Source: Acephala macrosclerotiorum (taxonomy: Eukaryota; Ascomycota; Leotiomycetes; Helotiales; Mollisiaceae). Taken from it: DNA of 64,000 nt. Under the pieces are notes generated by a model that worked only from the letters and a program-made list of their open reading frames with translations, was not told where the DNA came from and did not search any database. Numbering within the stretch: the stretch's first letter is position 1; each line of letters starts with the position of its first letter. Of the stretch, positions 44,419 through 56,543 are shown piece after piece. A program made the translations under genes and the position numbers. The stretch lies in contig MU119235.1 in the NCBI GenBank assembly GCA_014904845.1, positions 130,138 through 194,137 of the forward strand, given 5' to 3'.

Positions 44419-45422
44419 TTAGTGGGCCATAACGGCATCGACGTGATGGGCAGTCTCAACACCGTTCGTGCCATTGGGCTTCTCGACACCATCCATCTCC
44501 ATATCCTCAGCCTCGCCCTCGACTTCTTCCTCCTCGAGTTCGTCCTCGCTACCGCTGCTCTCTGCCTCGAGATCCTCACTTCCGTCATCAGATTCCTCGC
44601 CAGCTGCCTTCTCGCCTTCGACACCAGCCATCTCAGCATCATCAACCATTGCGTCCGGATCAGCAGCAGCTCCCTCAGCACCCTCAGCAACTTCTTCTTC
44701 TTCCTCCTCTTCAGCCTCTTCGGCTCCGTATTGATCTCCATCAGCGACGAGGTCTGCCTCAGGTTGCTCAGGTGGGAATTCGGCGGGAGCTGATGCCTCA
44801 GAGTCCCTGTAGACTAGTTAGCTAATGACTCACTGACATTTAGGCAATTTTACATACCACTTGATGGCAAATCTGGTCACTCTGGGCTTCTCGGCGAGGA
44901 CGTTACGTCGGACCTTCTCGAGGATGGGCTTGGAAGGAGGATCCGCATTGAGCTCATCGGAATCGTACTCGTTGTTCACATAGTAACCAACTCGGACGAA
45001 TTCTCGATTGTCGTATGCACAGGTGAGAAGGATGACAGTGACACCTAGGATTTCGGCATCTGGAATACGCTTGGTATCGGGTGGGTCGGCTTCGAAGATG
45101 AACTTGTTGACTCCGACAGGGATAGGTCCAACAAGCAGAGAGTCAAGCTCTTGGTCGTGCTCATCACTGCTTATTATCAGCTCATGTCGAGTGGCAGAGG
45201 GAAGGAAGTATCGTACGAGGTAGCAGAGCCAACATAAGTCAGCTTCCATTCGAGGTCTGCAAGTGAAACTGTTAGCGGACTGCAGGAGTAATTGCATATG
45301 CTGTGTCACAAACCTTTCTGCAGTGGTTCCAAGCACTCGAAGGTGATTTCAAATTGATATGAATCACCGAACTTGGCTGGGTTGTTGAGAACATTTACGC
45401 CCAAGAGAGATACCACGGACAT
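44419..45422 (-). CDS. ASF1: histone chaperone ASF1
   Basis: Exons 45422-45314, 45256-45217, 45166-44858 and 44806-44419, about 281 aa. The start [18 protein letters not shown] is the canonical ASF1 N-terminus. The immunoglobulin-like core follows: [49 protein letters not shown] and R-F-A-I-K-W. The last exon is a long acidic tail (E-E-E-E-E-E-V, repeated Glu/Asp/Ser), as in fungal ASF1. The protein binds H3-H4 dimers and passes them to CAF-1 and HIR during nucleosome assembly in the nucleus. A 40-nt second exon is required to restore the core; donors GTTTGT, GTACGA and GTATGT are weak but in phase. Confidence 0.97.
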
Positions 45423-45980
45423 CTTGAAATCGTAGTTGTTGTAGTTGTACTGCTGGTAGAATTTTTGTAGAGTGATGTGATTGATGTGAACCAAAAGTTT
45501 CTGCAGGCGTGTGTGTTTATGTAGAGAGAAGAGGTTGGAGAAGCGTGGACAGTTGAATGCGTTAAGGAGGAGGGAAAGAGGGGCGCGTTTGTATCGGGGT
45601 GGTCGCGTTAGCGGTCAACCTCGCTCGCAGACGCGCCTTCCACTTTATTTTTAGATCACGTGTGGGGCTAGTCAATTCCGGTTACTCCCTGTTGCTCCGG
45701 GTTTGATTCAATTCTTGAACGCAAGCCTTTTCGACGGCGTGCACGCGACAACTCCATCGCAACAAAGCTTTCAACTTATACATTCTTTTCTTTCCGACCT
45801 GCGAGCCCTCACACTTACGTACTGCCTTCAAGCACGGCATTAACTGGTCCGCCATATACCTCTTTGCAACAGCAATCAAGCTGACTCCAACTAGGACCGT
45901 TTATCCCTTCGACGGATCACTTTCCTTCTTAAATTCTCGATTTCCCGTCAAAACTCTCCATTCCCGAATACAATATCAAG
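45423..45980. promoter_or_regulatory. shared divergent promoter region, ASF1 / RNA14
   Basis: 558 bp between two start codons pointing outwards. Probably holds both promoters; no TATA box or named site is evident. Confidence 0.6.
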
Positions 45981-48900
45981 ATGGCGGAGGAAGACCCAGA
46001 GATAGCTCTCTTGCGTCAACTGCAGGCGGGACAAGATAACGGTGCATGGGAGAATGGTACAACTGAGGCCACAGAGGGCGAGTCATCATCAAATACTGAG
46101 AATATCAAGCAAGAAGAAGTCAAAAGAGAAAATGTTGCAGATGACCAAGTTCTTCGTGCTTTATCTCCTTCGGGCGTTGGTACTGTTTCCGATGGTGGCG
46201 ATTATGATCCATCTTCTGTTACTTCACTTCCAGCCATCACGATTGCAGGGCAGGAAGGTTCAAGGTCGAGTTCGAGAGCTTCAGCTCGGAAGCCGAGGAC
46301 TGTTGGAGGCTTCATCGCCGACGACTCTGATGAGGAATACGATACTTCAACACCAGTTCAGGCGTCAGCTGGTCTTCAAGCTCCAGCAAGTCAAACTCTT
46401 AATCGCGCAATATCCCCATCCCCACTTCAGACTTCTGTCTCTCAGCAAGACCTGCAGAGCCAACCTACGAATCAAGGTGATTCGGAGGCTGCGCAATCTT
46501 CATATGCTCTTCCTGTGAACCCAAGTGCTGCTAGAGTCCCTTCTGTGCAAGCTCCGGCCGCGCAGGTGCTTAACTCTGCAGTTCCTCCAACTCAAGGTGC
46601 CTCTGTCGCAAAGGCACGACTTCCACATGACAAGACTGGTATACTCGAAGACCGAATCAAGGAGGATCCACGCGGTGACTTGGACGCTTGGCTAGCTCTC
46701 ATCGATGAACATCGCAGACGCAACAAGTTCGAAGATGCGCGGGCTGTCTACGAGCGATTCTTCGTCGTGTTCCCACAAGCCGTAAGTCATCATGGCTATC
46801 CTAACTGATCAATTGCTGACATGTGGCAGGCGGAAATATGGGTTGCCTACATCGAGATGGAATTGGAGCTTGACAATTTCGGTGCAGCAGAGCAGATTTT
46901 CGGAAAATCCCTATTGGCAGTCCCTAACGTTCAGCTCTGGTCGACATATCTCAACTACATTCGACGCAGAAACGACTTGACAAATGATGTCAGCGGTAAT
47001 GCGCGAGCAACAATCTCCCAAGCATATGACTTTGTCCTGGCAACTGTTGGTATCGACAAGGATTCTGGTAAGATATGGCACGAGTACATTCAATTCATCC
47101 GTAGCGCTCCTGGTCAGATTGGAGGTAGCAGTTGGCAAGATCAGCAAAAGATGGATCAACTACGAAAGGCATATCAGCGTGCAGTCATGGTTCCCATGGC
47201 TGCTTTGAACGGATTGTGGAAGGATTATGATCAGTTCGAAATGCTATTGAACAAGACAACTGTAAGCCGTTCTCTGAAACCCCTTCATTTTCTAACTAAT
47301 AACATTGGACAGGGCCGAAAATTTATCCAAGAGAAGTCACCAGGATATATGACTGCGAGAAGTGCACACAACGTACTGGAGAACATGACACGCGGTATCG
47401 TTAGGACAACTCTACCTCGTCTTCCACCCATGCTCGGTTTTCAAGGCGACCAGGAATACCTACAACAAGTTGACCTGTGGAAGAAATGGATTGCATGGGA
47501 ACAAGAAGATCAGTTGGTGCTGAAGGATGAAGACGTCGAGGCCTATAAACAACGAATCGTATATGTCTACAAGCAAGCTCTCATGGCGTTGCGATTCTGG
47601 CCCGAGATGTGGGTTGATGCTGCTGAATGGTGCTACGGCAATGGTATGGAGAAGGAGGGAGATTCTTTTCTGACTGAAGGTGTTGCGGCAAATCCCGAAA
47701 GCTGTCTGATAGCCTTCAAGCAGGCTGACCGTCTCGAATCCACCTTGGCAATTGCAGAAGCAGACAAGACCTTAGGAGAGCGGGGTGGAATTGTCCGAGC
47801 TCCTTTCGACAAGTTGCTTGAAACATTGTATGACTTGATCAAGCAACTGAAACAACGCGAAGCTAAGGATCTTGCGAAGCTTGACGAATCCTCCGCTATA
47901 GATGCAACGATAAGTGCTATTCTCAGCAAGGCAGAAGCCGATGACGACGAAGGCGAGAACGATGTAGAAAAGGCTGCCAAGGACGCAATGAAGGCCACTC
48001 AGACCAAAGCTATCCAGGATGGCTATGCCATGCAAGCAGAGCTGCTGTCCCGGACTATCTCGTTCGTTTGGATTGCTCTTATGCGGGCTATGCGTCGCGT
48101 CCAAGGCAAGGGATCACCAAAAGGAGATGGAGGATCGAGACAGATCTTCGCCGATGCTAGATCAAAAGGCAAACTCACAAGCGATGTTTACGTGGCTGCT
48201 GCTTTGATCGAGCATCATGTCTACAAGGACCCAGCTGGTACCAAGATCTTTGAACGAGGCGCCAAGTTGTTCCCAGAAGATGCAAGCTTCACCTTAGAAT
48301 ATCTCAAGCACCTCCTATCCATTGGCGACACCACGAGTAAGTTTCCCTGCTTCACTTCAAAGCAACTGACAGCTAACGTGACAATAGATGCGCGGGTAAC
48401 CTTCGAACAAGTGGTTGGCCGTCTTGTCCAGAAGCCAGACCTCTTGCCCAAGGCAAAGCCCCTGTACGCATTTTTCCACAAATACGAGTCCCAGTATGGC
48501 GAGCTTTCACAAATCAGCAAGTTGGAGCAGCGAATGGCAGAGGTATTTCCAGAGGATCCAAAACTTTTGCGATTTGCATCACGATACAGTTCAGAGGGCT
48601 TCGATCCTACTGCTGTTCGCCTGATCGTCTCGCCCACTTCACAGATGCGACCGAAGGCCCTTATGCAATCGATCGAACAGCAGCCATCAATGCACAACAG
48701 TCCCGTTCCCCAATTTGCAGCAGAGCCCAGCCGTAGTCCGAGACCGACGTTGTTGCAAGCTACGAACTCTCCCAAGCGGCCTTTCCCTGCTGAAGACTTG
48801 GACAACGAGTTGAACTTTCCACGAAAGCTTGCTCGTGGCGCGTCGCCTTTGAAGGGTGCTGCCGGACGAAGACTTGATCAACAGAAGAGAATGCAGGGCA

Positions 48901-49412
48901 CTCCAGGTTATGCGCCTCCCTTTGTTGTGCCTCGCGATATCAGCTTCCTTCTCAGCATCATTCCGCCAGCTAATACATACACCTCTACAAAATTTAAGCC
49001 CGAGTCTATGGTTAGGCTTTTACGGGAGACCATTGTCCCGGACTTCAAGACATGGAAGCTTGCACGAGACCAGTCTGAGGCCCCTGCCCCTCCACCACAG
49101 CGATATGATGGTAGGCGGTCCCAAAATAAATCCCATGGCCCCCCTCCTTCGCAGAACTATCAACCTCCTGCTCCTCAATATGGTGCCCAAGGTGGTTGGT
49201 CTGCTCAAGGAGCTCCTGGTTACCCGGCTCCCTATGCTGGACCTAGTGATCCATACTCGGGCGCGCCTGGAATGCATGGATTGCCTCCCCGACCCGGATT
49301 TCCTCCTGTCCCAGACCCAAGTAGATCTGGCTATTATGCGGCGGAAGATGGTGGTAGGAAGCCTACTGTCCCTCCCCAGCTTTGGCCTGCGGCTAGTTGG
49401 TACACTCGCTAA
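45981..49412 (+). CDS. RNA14: mRNA 3'-end-processing protein RNA14 (CstF77)
   Basis: Exons 45981-46781, 46830-47261, 47313-48336 and 48388-49412 (introns 48-51 nt), about 1093 aa. The N-terminal ~215 residues are a Ser/Gln-rich disordered extension. The HAT array starts at D-P-R-G-D-L-D-A-W-L-A-L-I-D-E-H and continues with A-R-A-V-Y-E-R-F-F-V-V-F-P, A-E-I-W-V-A-Y-I-E-M-E and W-K-K-W-I-A-W-E. The Suf domain includes K-L-T-S-D-V-Y-V-A-A-A-L-I-E-H. The tail carries the Rna15-binding monkeytail-like part (P-R-D-I-S-F-L-L-S-I-I-P-P-A) and a Pro/Gly/Tyr-rich end. In cleavage factor IA the protein scaffolds Rna15 and Pcf11 for pre-mRNA cleavage and polyadenylation in the nucleus. Confidence 0.96.
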
Positions 49413-50416
49413 CTTGCTTTTGGTAGGATATTATGGTCGCTAAGCATTCTCTTTGGACGATCGCCCAGTTTCCCCAACGCACCTCGACTCACACATCCGG
49501 ATCGAGCCTCTTTGTCCTAACCACCTCCATCGTCGAGTGCCCTATACAACGAGGGTCATTGAAAGGAAGCATTAAAGGCGAGGCGACGATTTGAACATAA
49601 CTCGGAAAAGCATTCGGAAAAGCATTGGTTGGATTATTGTTTGTATTCTAGGGGTCTCTTACATGGTCTGCTGCTTTTACGTGGAATTTGATAATGGAGG
49701 GTGGGCTGTCTGGCAAGGGTTAGGCGGTCACACCCCAGCATGCATACACGGCGTTTATGGGGGTCATTTTTTGCTGGCAGCAACGCTGCTCTGGGGTGTA
49801 TTATAGAGATAATGCATTTGACCTATTGCGGAATTTCTTTTTGTGACTTGCTTGGTGATGAATTCGTGTGAAGTTTGTGCTTAGTCATCTTTGTCTCGTC
49901 TCGCCGTGTTGAGGATATCTTCCCTAGTTGGATTTCATAGCTGAACTGTAAATGTTCTACGAGACTTGGGCGAATAGGCATGTGCTATGCTGTTGTTCTA
50001 TTTCATCCTCATACTATCTACGAATGCGAAGCCGTGTCAGCGGCAGTAACAGAGTGGCTCCACTTCCATAGCGAGAGAAAGCCACGGCTTCCTTCTCAAT
50101 CATTTTGGTGCTTCTGGATTTTGAGATACGGAGAGCGTAGCATGTAGATGATTCAAATGATCTAGTAGCAAGAGATACTCTCATGTTATGTTTGAAGCTA
50201 GAATTCGCTTGTAAACGCAGTGGCTGCCCCTCTGCTAAGCTACATGCGTGTTCTTGCTCGTTCCACCTAGTATGGGATATCAGGATGTTGATTGTTGCAA
50301 AGCACGCATAGAGGCTGTACGAAGTTGTTCTTCGTAGTAAACGAGAGAGAGAGAACGCTTGCTGTAACGTAAAATCCCAAAAAGCTCAATCTGCCTGTAT
50401 ACTCTTCCAACCTGCT
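49413..50416. other. 3' flank of RNA14, no supported gene
   Basis: Probably the 3' UTR followed by spacer. A small open frame at 49591 lacks an ATG and is discounted. Confidence 0.5.
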
Positions 50417-50506
50417 TTATTGAGCTCCTGCATACTTCTTCTTAGCCAGATTGGCAGCCTTAAATTTTGCTTGCAACACCAGACGTACAAAATCTGCGCT
50501 GTTGTG
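50417..50506 (-). other. possible last exon of an unidentified small gene
   Basis: After a CAGCAG acceptor the minus strand reads H-N-S-A-D-F-V-R-L-V-L-Q-A-K-F-K-A-A-N-L, then A-K-K-K-Y-A-G-A-Q and TAA. This is a basic amphipathic helix of convincing composition. Upstream candidates (a GCAAGT donor, and a short exon reading G-F-R-G-I-F-V-I-R-M behind a CTCACCAG acceptor) exist, but no complete gene could be assembled. Confidence 0.3.
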
Positions 50507-51466
50507 CTGCTGATAGTAACTAAGGGAGAAGAAACTCAATACAACCCTCGACTTGCCTGCAATCACTCCTGGCCAACCCCTTTTTGAGTTTTCTCATTTA
50601 CCATCCTGATCACAAAGATACCTCTGAAGCCTGGTGAGAGTAAAAGAGTGTGCAAAAGCTGCGTGGCTGCGCTGCTATTAACAAGAGGAGAGAGACACAT
50701 GCTAATGAGGAAATCCAAGTTATGATCTGTATGAAAACTCTCCCAATCAAGCCCCTTTGCTGCTCCAGCTTCATATGGTATTCACCCCTCATAAGCAGCT
50801 GTCCTAAAGCTCCTTCTCAAGCAATGTCGTATGAGAAGGCCTCACGTGCGTCGGGGTCTGTCTTCGCCGTTGCTTTAGCGCTGCACAACAAAAAGACCTC
50901 ACGACTTCCTCCTCTTCCGATCTCCTCATCGGCCGATTACACAAAACCCGACACCACAAATTTCCTTCTGCAAAGCATTAATTGCGTTGTAGGAGAGCAG
51001 TATCAGAAAGAAGAGAGCACAGTCCGAGTAAGTAATTGCTCTTTGTCCCCCTGGTTTTTGTTTTCCAGCAATGCGATTGTGTTGTAGTGTCGCAGATCGT
51101 TTGTTTACCTTGCGTTTGCCTTAGAGGCAACGAGGAGACAAAGGAGCAGTACCACAACGCGATTGTATCAAGCATTGCGCTTTGATGGTCTTTGTTGATG
51201 GGACTCGAACTAATTGTTGATTAGGTCTGTGCGATCAATCCTGAGCGTCGTGTACACCAGAGATCGAAAGCGATAGAGTGTAAGCATCTCTCCCCAATCA
51301 TCAGCACTTGCGCACATCAACACAAGGCTCCTTCGTCAGAGACATTGAACATCTCGTGGTGCTCAATCGGCTCTTCTGGAGTTGCGAGCATGATGGAGCT
51401 GGACATTGGCTGACCGCAATGCGCTCCCAGAACCCCGGAAGCTCGCTCACTCCCCAGACAACAGCC
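50507..51466. other. upstream region of the Argonaute gene
   Basis: Presumed promoter and leader for the long Argonaute form. A 145-codon plus-strand frame (50650-51087) is not supported by homology. Confidence 0.45.
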
Positions 51467-54400
51467 ATGGCTGCCCGCTTTCGTGGTGCGCCTGGTCAAC
51501 CCCAGTATGGAGGAAATGGCGTTCAGCAGCCACCTCTTCCAGACATCAACCGTCCTACTCAATATCCACCACCACTAGACTCAATGGGCCGTCGTCCCGG
51601 TTCTGAGGGATACGATGGTCCTCCTGGCGATGGCAGACAAAACCCGTACGGACCTGGCTTAGGATATGACCCCGCCAAGCCTATCGCCAAGGATAAGGTT
51701 ATCACCAATACCCGTATGGAGCTGCCCCCCGATGCGTATCGTCTTGAGGTGAGTTGAGCTTGAGTTCATTTGTTGTGTTGCTCCATAATGGCCTGTTGTT
51801 TTGTTGTTTAAGAGAAGAAGTGTTTGGCGTTGAAGGAGTTGTCGACAGCTACGACTATTGGCGATATACTGTAGAGTGGTGTTGAATGACTTGCTTCTTT
51901 GTTGTTGTAGTAGTGATGGAGAGGTTTCGTCGTCGAGGTTTTGCCCTAGTCGGGTAACATATTAGAAGTAAAGCTCTTCCATTCACCTTTAGACCAACCG
52001 TTCGAGAGCCACAGCCTCGTCTGTCTTGGAGCGTTTCGTTCTAAATTAAGCAGGACCGAGGCTACAGCCTTCCCGTTTGGTTCGGTCGACCACAAGTCGA
52101 CCTCAGCCTCGTCTCTCTCAACCACTTTGCCCTCCTCCAGTATAAATACCCACCTCCACTCCCCTTCCTCCATCCCTCCTACATACTCAAACACTCGACC
52201 TTCATACAAGTTCTTCTACTCATACAAAATCTTTACATACAAACACAAATACCAATCATCAATACCACAAGCACTCGGTCTTCCTAGCAGCTTGATTCGT
52301 CGACTGCCAGGTTTGACTTGAAACTCAAACACACTTCAAACACATATCTTCTTCGTTCTCCTCATCGCCTTCTCACCTTTCTACCACATCATCTCATTCT
52401 CACTTTCAGTTTCGCCATCATGGAGGCTGGAAATTACCGCACCTATGACCGTGCCACTGACACGGAGAAGTATGACTTTCCCACCGAGCTTCCCAACCGC
52501 CCTAGTACCAGTAAGGCAGGCAAGGCAATCGTGGTCCGCGTCAACCAATTCAAGGTTATGCAATGGCCCCAAAATGATGTCTACCAATATGATGTAAGTC
52601 ACCCCGCTCGTCTTCATGTTTGAACACATTGCTGACATGCAACAGATCTTGATCGGCACTGGTGCTGAGAAGCGTGGTAAGATGATGGCTGTCTGGAAGT
52701 CGCAAGCTGTTCAGCAGAGACTTAATTCCTTCCGTGTTCCATGGCTCTGGGATGGCAATAAGATTGCTTGGTATGTCTATTCAACATCATATCCTGCTGA
52801 GCACTACTAATGTCTCGAAGGACCTCTGCAAAGATCCCTGAGCAGCACGTCACCGTCGACTTCGATGTTGAGAAGGGCCGCACTCCTCGAGACCAAAACC
52901 CCGATCGGTGCCTATGCATCATTAGACCTGCTAAGTCAATTCGCATGGCTGTTATCAAGGGTTACCTTAACCGTCAGATGCCATTTGACAGCACAATCCT
53001 TGAGGCTATCAGTAAGTTCTTTGTTGTTCCATTCTAGGCTCAAATGCTGATTTTCCAGCCTTCCTTGATCACTTGATGCGCCAGGCTCCCTCTGAGCATT
53101 ATACCATGATCAAGCGTAGCTTCTTCGCTCGTGGCGGTGCTACTACCTCTCTTGACAATGTCGTTGTTGCTATGAAGGGCGTCTACTCATCTATTCGCCT
53201 TTGCAACGTGAGCGTTTCCACCCCTCTATTGACAAACCTAGCTGACACATCGCTAGCCCAAATCCTCTGTTGGCGCTCCCAGCACCGGTCTTGCCATCAA
53301 CGTCGATGTCGCCAACGGTACCTTCTGGGCTTCCCAAGATGTTCATCAGGCTGCTCGCAACTACCTCAAGCAGCGCAATCGCATGGGCAATTGGGATGTC
53401 TTTCGCAACATTCTTCGCCCCGTCAAGTACAAGGATGGCTGGACCATGTCTGATGACTTCAAGGACCTTCGCAAGATGAGCAAGCTCAAGTTTACCGTCA
53501 AGCACCGCGGTAAGGGTGATGGTATGTTCACTATCACTGACTGTTGATCTCAACTGACATTTCGCAGACAACAAGCAGTACTCTATTGAGAAGTTCACCT
53601 TTGAGGCTAGAGAGGGTGGTGCTCACTCCAAGAACACTTTCTTTAAGTGGAGAAATCGTGCTGCTGGTACCGAGGAAGACATCAGCGTCTATGAATACTT
53701 CCGCCGCAATTACAACATCACTATTCAGATGTGGGACCTTCCACTTATCAAGACAAGCAAGGCTGGCCATTTCCCTATGGAGCTTTGCACCATTGTCGCC
53801 AACCAGCGCTACGCATTCAAGCTGAGCCCTGATCAGACTGCGGCCATGATCAAGTTTGCTGTCACCCGACCAAAGGAGCGCCTTGCCTCTATCCAGCATG
53901 GTATTAGTATGTTGAAGTGGAATCAGGATCCTTACCTCAAGCACTTTGGTCTTCAGGTTGACGGTAACTTGACCTCGGTAAGTTTGACACCCTCCCCATC
54001 GTTGTCTTCATTCTAACAAGGCCCAGACTGCTGCTCGTCTCCTTCCAAACCCTGAGATCCAGTACAATGGTGCCAAGGTCAACCCAGGCACTTCTGGCCG
54101 ATGGGACTTGCGTGGCAAGAAATTCATCCTCTCTAACCCTGACCCACTTAGATCATGGGGTGTTGCTATCCTTGGAGGTTGTCTTACGGAGGCTGTTGTT
54201 CGCAACTTCCTTGGCGTCTTCGTCCAGACCTATATTGGCCATGGTGGCAGAGTTGAGAACCGCAACCCAGTTGTTTACATGCAACAGAAGGGCGAGGACT
54301 TGCCGGTCACTGTTGCTAAATGCCGTACCCAGGCTGGTAACCAGGCTCAGCTTTTGCCTCAGATCTTATTCTTCATTATGCCTGGCAAGGACTCGTATAT

Positions 54401-55585
54401 GTATGAGCGAGTGAAGCGCAACGCTGAGTGTCGCTTTGGCATTGTCTCACAATGTAAGTCCTACCACCATCCCTTCTGTTGTCTTATTTCTCATATTCCA
54501 CAGGTCTCAACGTTGCTCATGTCCAGAAGGCTCAGCCACAGTACTGCTCCAACGTCTGCATGAAGGTTAACGCCAAGCTAGGTGGTACTACCTCCAAGGT
54601 TGTTCCTGGTCCCACGCCTTTCTTCACTCGTCCAACTTTGATCATCGGTGCCGACGTCTCTCACGCTACTCCTGGTTCTCCTCAATGTTCAATGGCTGCT
54701 ATCACTGTCTCATTTGACAGAGAATGTGCCCGTTTTGCTGCTGCTGTTCAGACTAACGGTTACCGTGTTGAGATGATCACTAGAAACAACATCCAGCAGA
54801 TGTTGATTCCATTGATTGAGCAATGGCACTCAAAGGTTGGTGGCGGCAATGGTCCTGCGCACATCTATTACTTCCGTGATGGTGTCTCCGAGGGACAGTA
54901 CTCTCATGTCATCAACCAGGAAGTCAAGAATATGAAGGAGTGCATCGCTGAGAGATGGCCCCAAGGCGGCCCCATTCAATGGACCGTTGCTGTCTGCACC
55001 AAGCGTCACCATATTCGCTTCTTCCCTAAGGAGAACGATCAGGCTGGTGATCGTAACGCCAATCCTCTTCCTGGTACCCTGGTTGACCAAGATGTCACTC
55101 ATCCATTTGAGTATGACTTCTATCTCAATGCTCACGCTGCCATTCAAGGTACTGCACGTCCAGTTCACTACCATGTGCTCTTGGATGAGGCCAAGGTCCC
55201 CATCGACAACTTCCAGAAGATGATCTATCAATTCTCCTACCAGTACATGAGATCTACCACCCCTGTCTCTCTGTGTAAGTTCGCCTCATCTCCCTACCTT
55301 CAATGCTAATAATCCACAGTCCCTGCCATCTACTACGCTCACTTGGCATCCAACCGTGCTCGCTGCCACGAGGCTAGAGAGGCTTCTGCTGGCCCTGCAG
55401 GTGGTCAGAAGTTTGAGGAGGCTCGTCAAGATGCTGCTGTCCAGGCTGCTCGTCGTGGCACTCGTGATGGCACTTCTCAGACTGGCTCTTCACTTCCTCT
55501 TGAGGCCATCCCTCTCTTACCCTTGGGTAACGCTGAGAACCGCAATGACCCCTCTGGTATTCGAACTAGCATGTGGTACATCTAA
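51467..55585 (+). CDS. ago1: Argonaute protein (QDE-2/AGO type)
   Basis: Ten exons: 51467-51748, 52426-52593, 52646-52770, 52821-53011, 53059-53207, 53257-53521, 53568-53977, 54027-54453, 54504-55274, 55320-55585; all phases agree, giving 1017 aa. The N-terminus is Gly/Pro/Gln-rich. Next come the N domain (V-R-V-N-Q-F-K-V-M-Q-W-P; D-V-Y-Q-Y-D), linker 1, PAZ (F-T-V-K-H-R-G; F-F-K-W-R-N-R), MID (Q-I-L-F-F-I-M-P-G-K-D-S-Y-M-Y) and PIWI. PIWI keeps the slicer residues: Asp in L-I-I-G-A-D-V-S-H-A-T-P-G, Asp in F-R-D-G-V-S-E-G-Q and His in A-R-P-V-H-Y-H-V-L; the glutamate finger was not located with certainty. The C-terminus ends M-W-Y-I. Argonautes load small RNAs and silence matching transcripts, here plausibly including transposons. 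A second start at 52420 (M-E-A-G-N-Y-R-T-Y-D) would make a 925-residue form. Confidence 0.96.
52141..52148 (+). promoter_or_regulatory. TATA box of a possible internal Argonaute promoter
   Basis: tataaata lies inside the unusually long first intron (about 677 nt; all others are 45-52 nt), followed by a CT/CA-rich leader and, 272 bp on, an in-frame ATG in good context (ccatcATGg) at 52420. Confidence 0.5.
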
Positions 55586-56543
55586 ACCACCAACCTAGCC
55601 AACACACCCCTCGAGCTTTACCACTTGGCTGCTCGTTTTTCACTTCTTGAACTTGTTTTACTATTACACTTACCCTGGCTGTTGGCACTTGCATTCTCTT
55701 GACTTCAAATCTCGGCAACGAATATGGAAGTTCTTGGGGGTGTAGCTGGCGGACTTGTATTTCACTTCTTTAATGCGGGCTTACATGGAAGTCACTTATG
55801 GACTTGGTGGAGGAGACTTTGCAAAATGGATGATGGGTGATTTGTCCAACTTGTGGTAGAGGCTTGCAACTCCGTTGCGCGCTCTGCAAAGTATGGCGAA
55901 TAGCGATGAACTTGCACTTGCACTTGCACTTAGACAGAAATCGATGACCTTCTTGACAACTTCTAACCTTGAATTTGCCCTTGACATTGACTTCAATTAT
56001 GAATCTGACTGTGACCGGAGACTTCTCTTGAGCACTTGCAAAGGACCGGAGTTGAAAAGGCTTCTAGGAGAGTGTGACTGGAAATGCATTTGAGGTGGAA
56101 GATCAAGAAGCAGGGATTGGAGATCTCATGGAGAGTTTTGCCTCAGACTGCCTCTTAGTGACAAATCAAGGATATCTTGAATCTTTTCGTGCTTCGGGGA
56201 GATGATAAGACAGCCGAGCGCTCTCTGAGAGGGCTTCCAGGAGTTTTCGAACTTCTAGAATTCAACCTTCACGAAAATGTAATGTGCTTGGAGCTCTTGG
56301 TAGGTTAGGATCGTGCTCTTCACCGTGAGGGCCCCCCCAAAAGGAAGAATACTGATCCTCATCGTGAAGTGGCTTCATTCAATCCTACGAGGGAGGACGG
56401 AATTCGGGTATCTATTTTCTTGCTACATATCATTCTCGTCTCCTCTTTATCCTCAAAATCCACCTCCGCCTTTCTCCTCACCGACAAACCTTCTCCCCTT
56501 AATCCTTCTGCTAGCCAGAACCAGTGCTGAGATCCTAAGAAGA
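55586..56543. other. convergent intergenic region
   Basis: 3' flanks of the Argonaute and NOP9 genes. A small cttgca repeat (four units) lies near 55909-55930. No gene. Confidence 0.55.

Noticed and set aside
44403..44793. Long Ser-rich plus-strand frames over the ASF1 last exon
   Set aside because: They are the complement of an acidic Glu/Asp repeat tail; the minus-strand reading is a known protein.
51946..52209. 87-codon minus-strand frame inside the first Argonaute intron
   Set aside because: It has a TTG start and lies opposite a CT-rich leader and TATA box; its Glu/Trp/Arg-rich composition is what the complement of such a leader gives.
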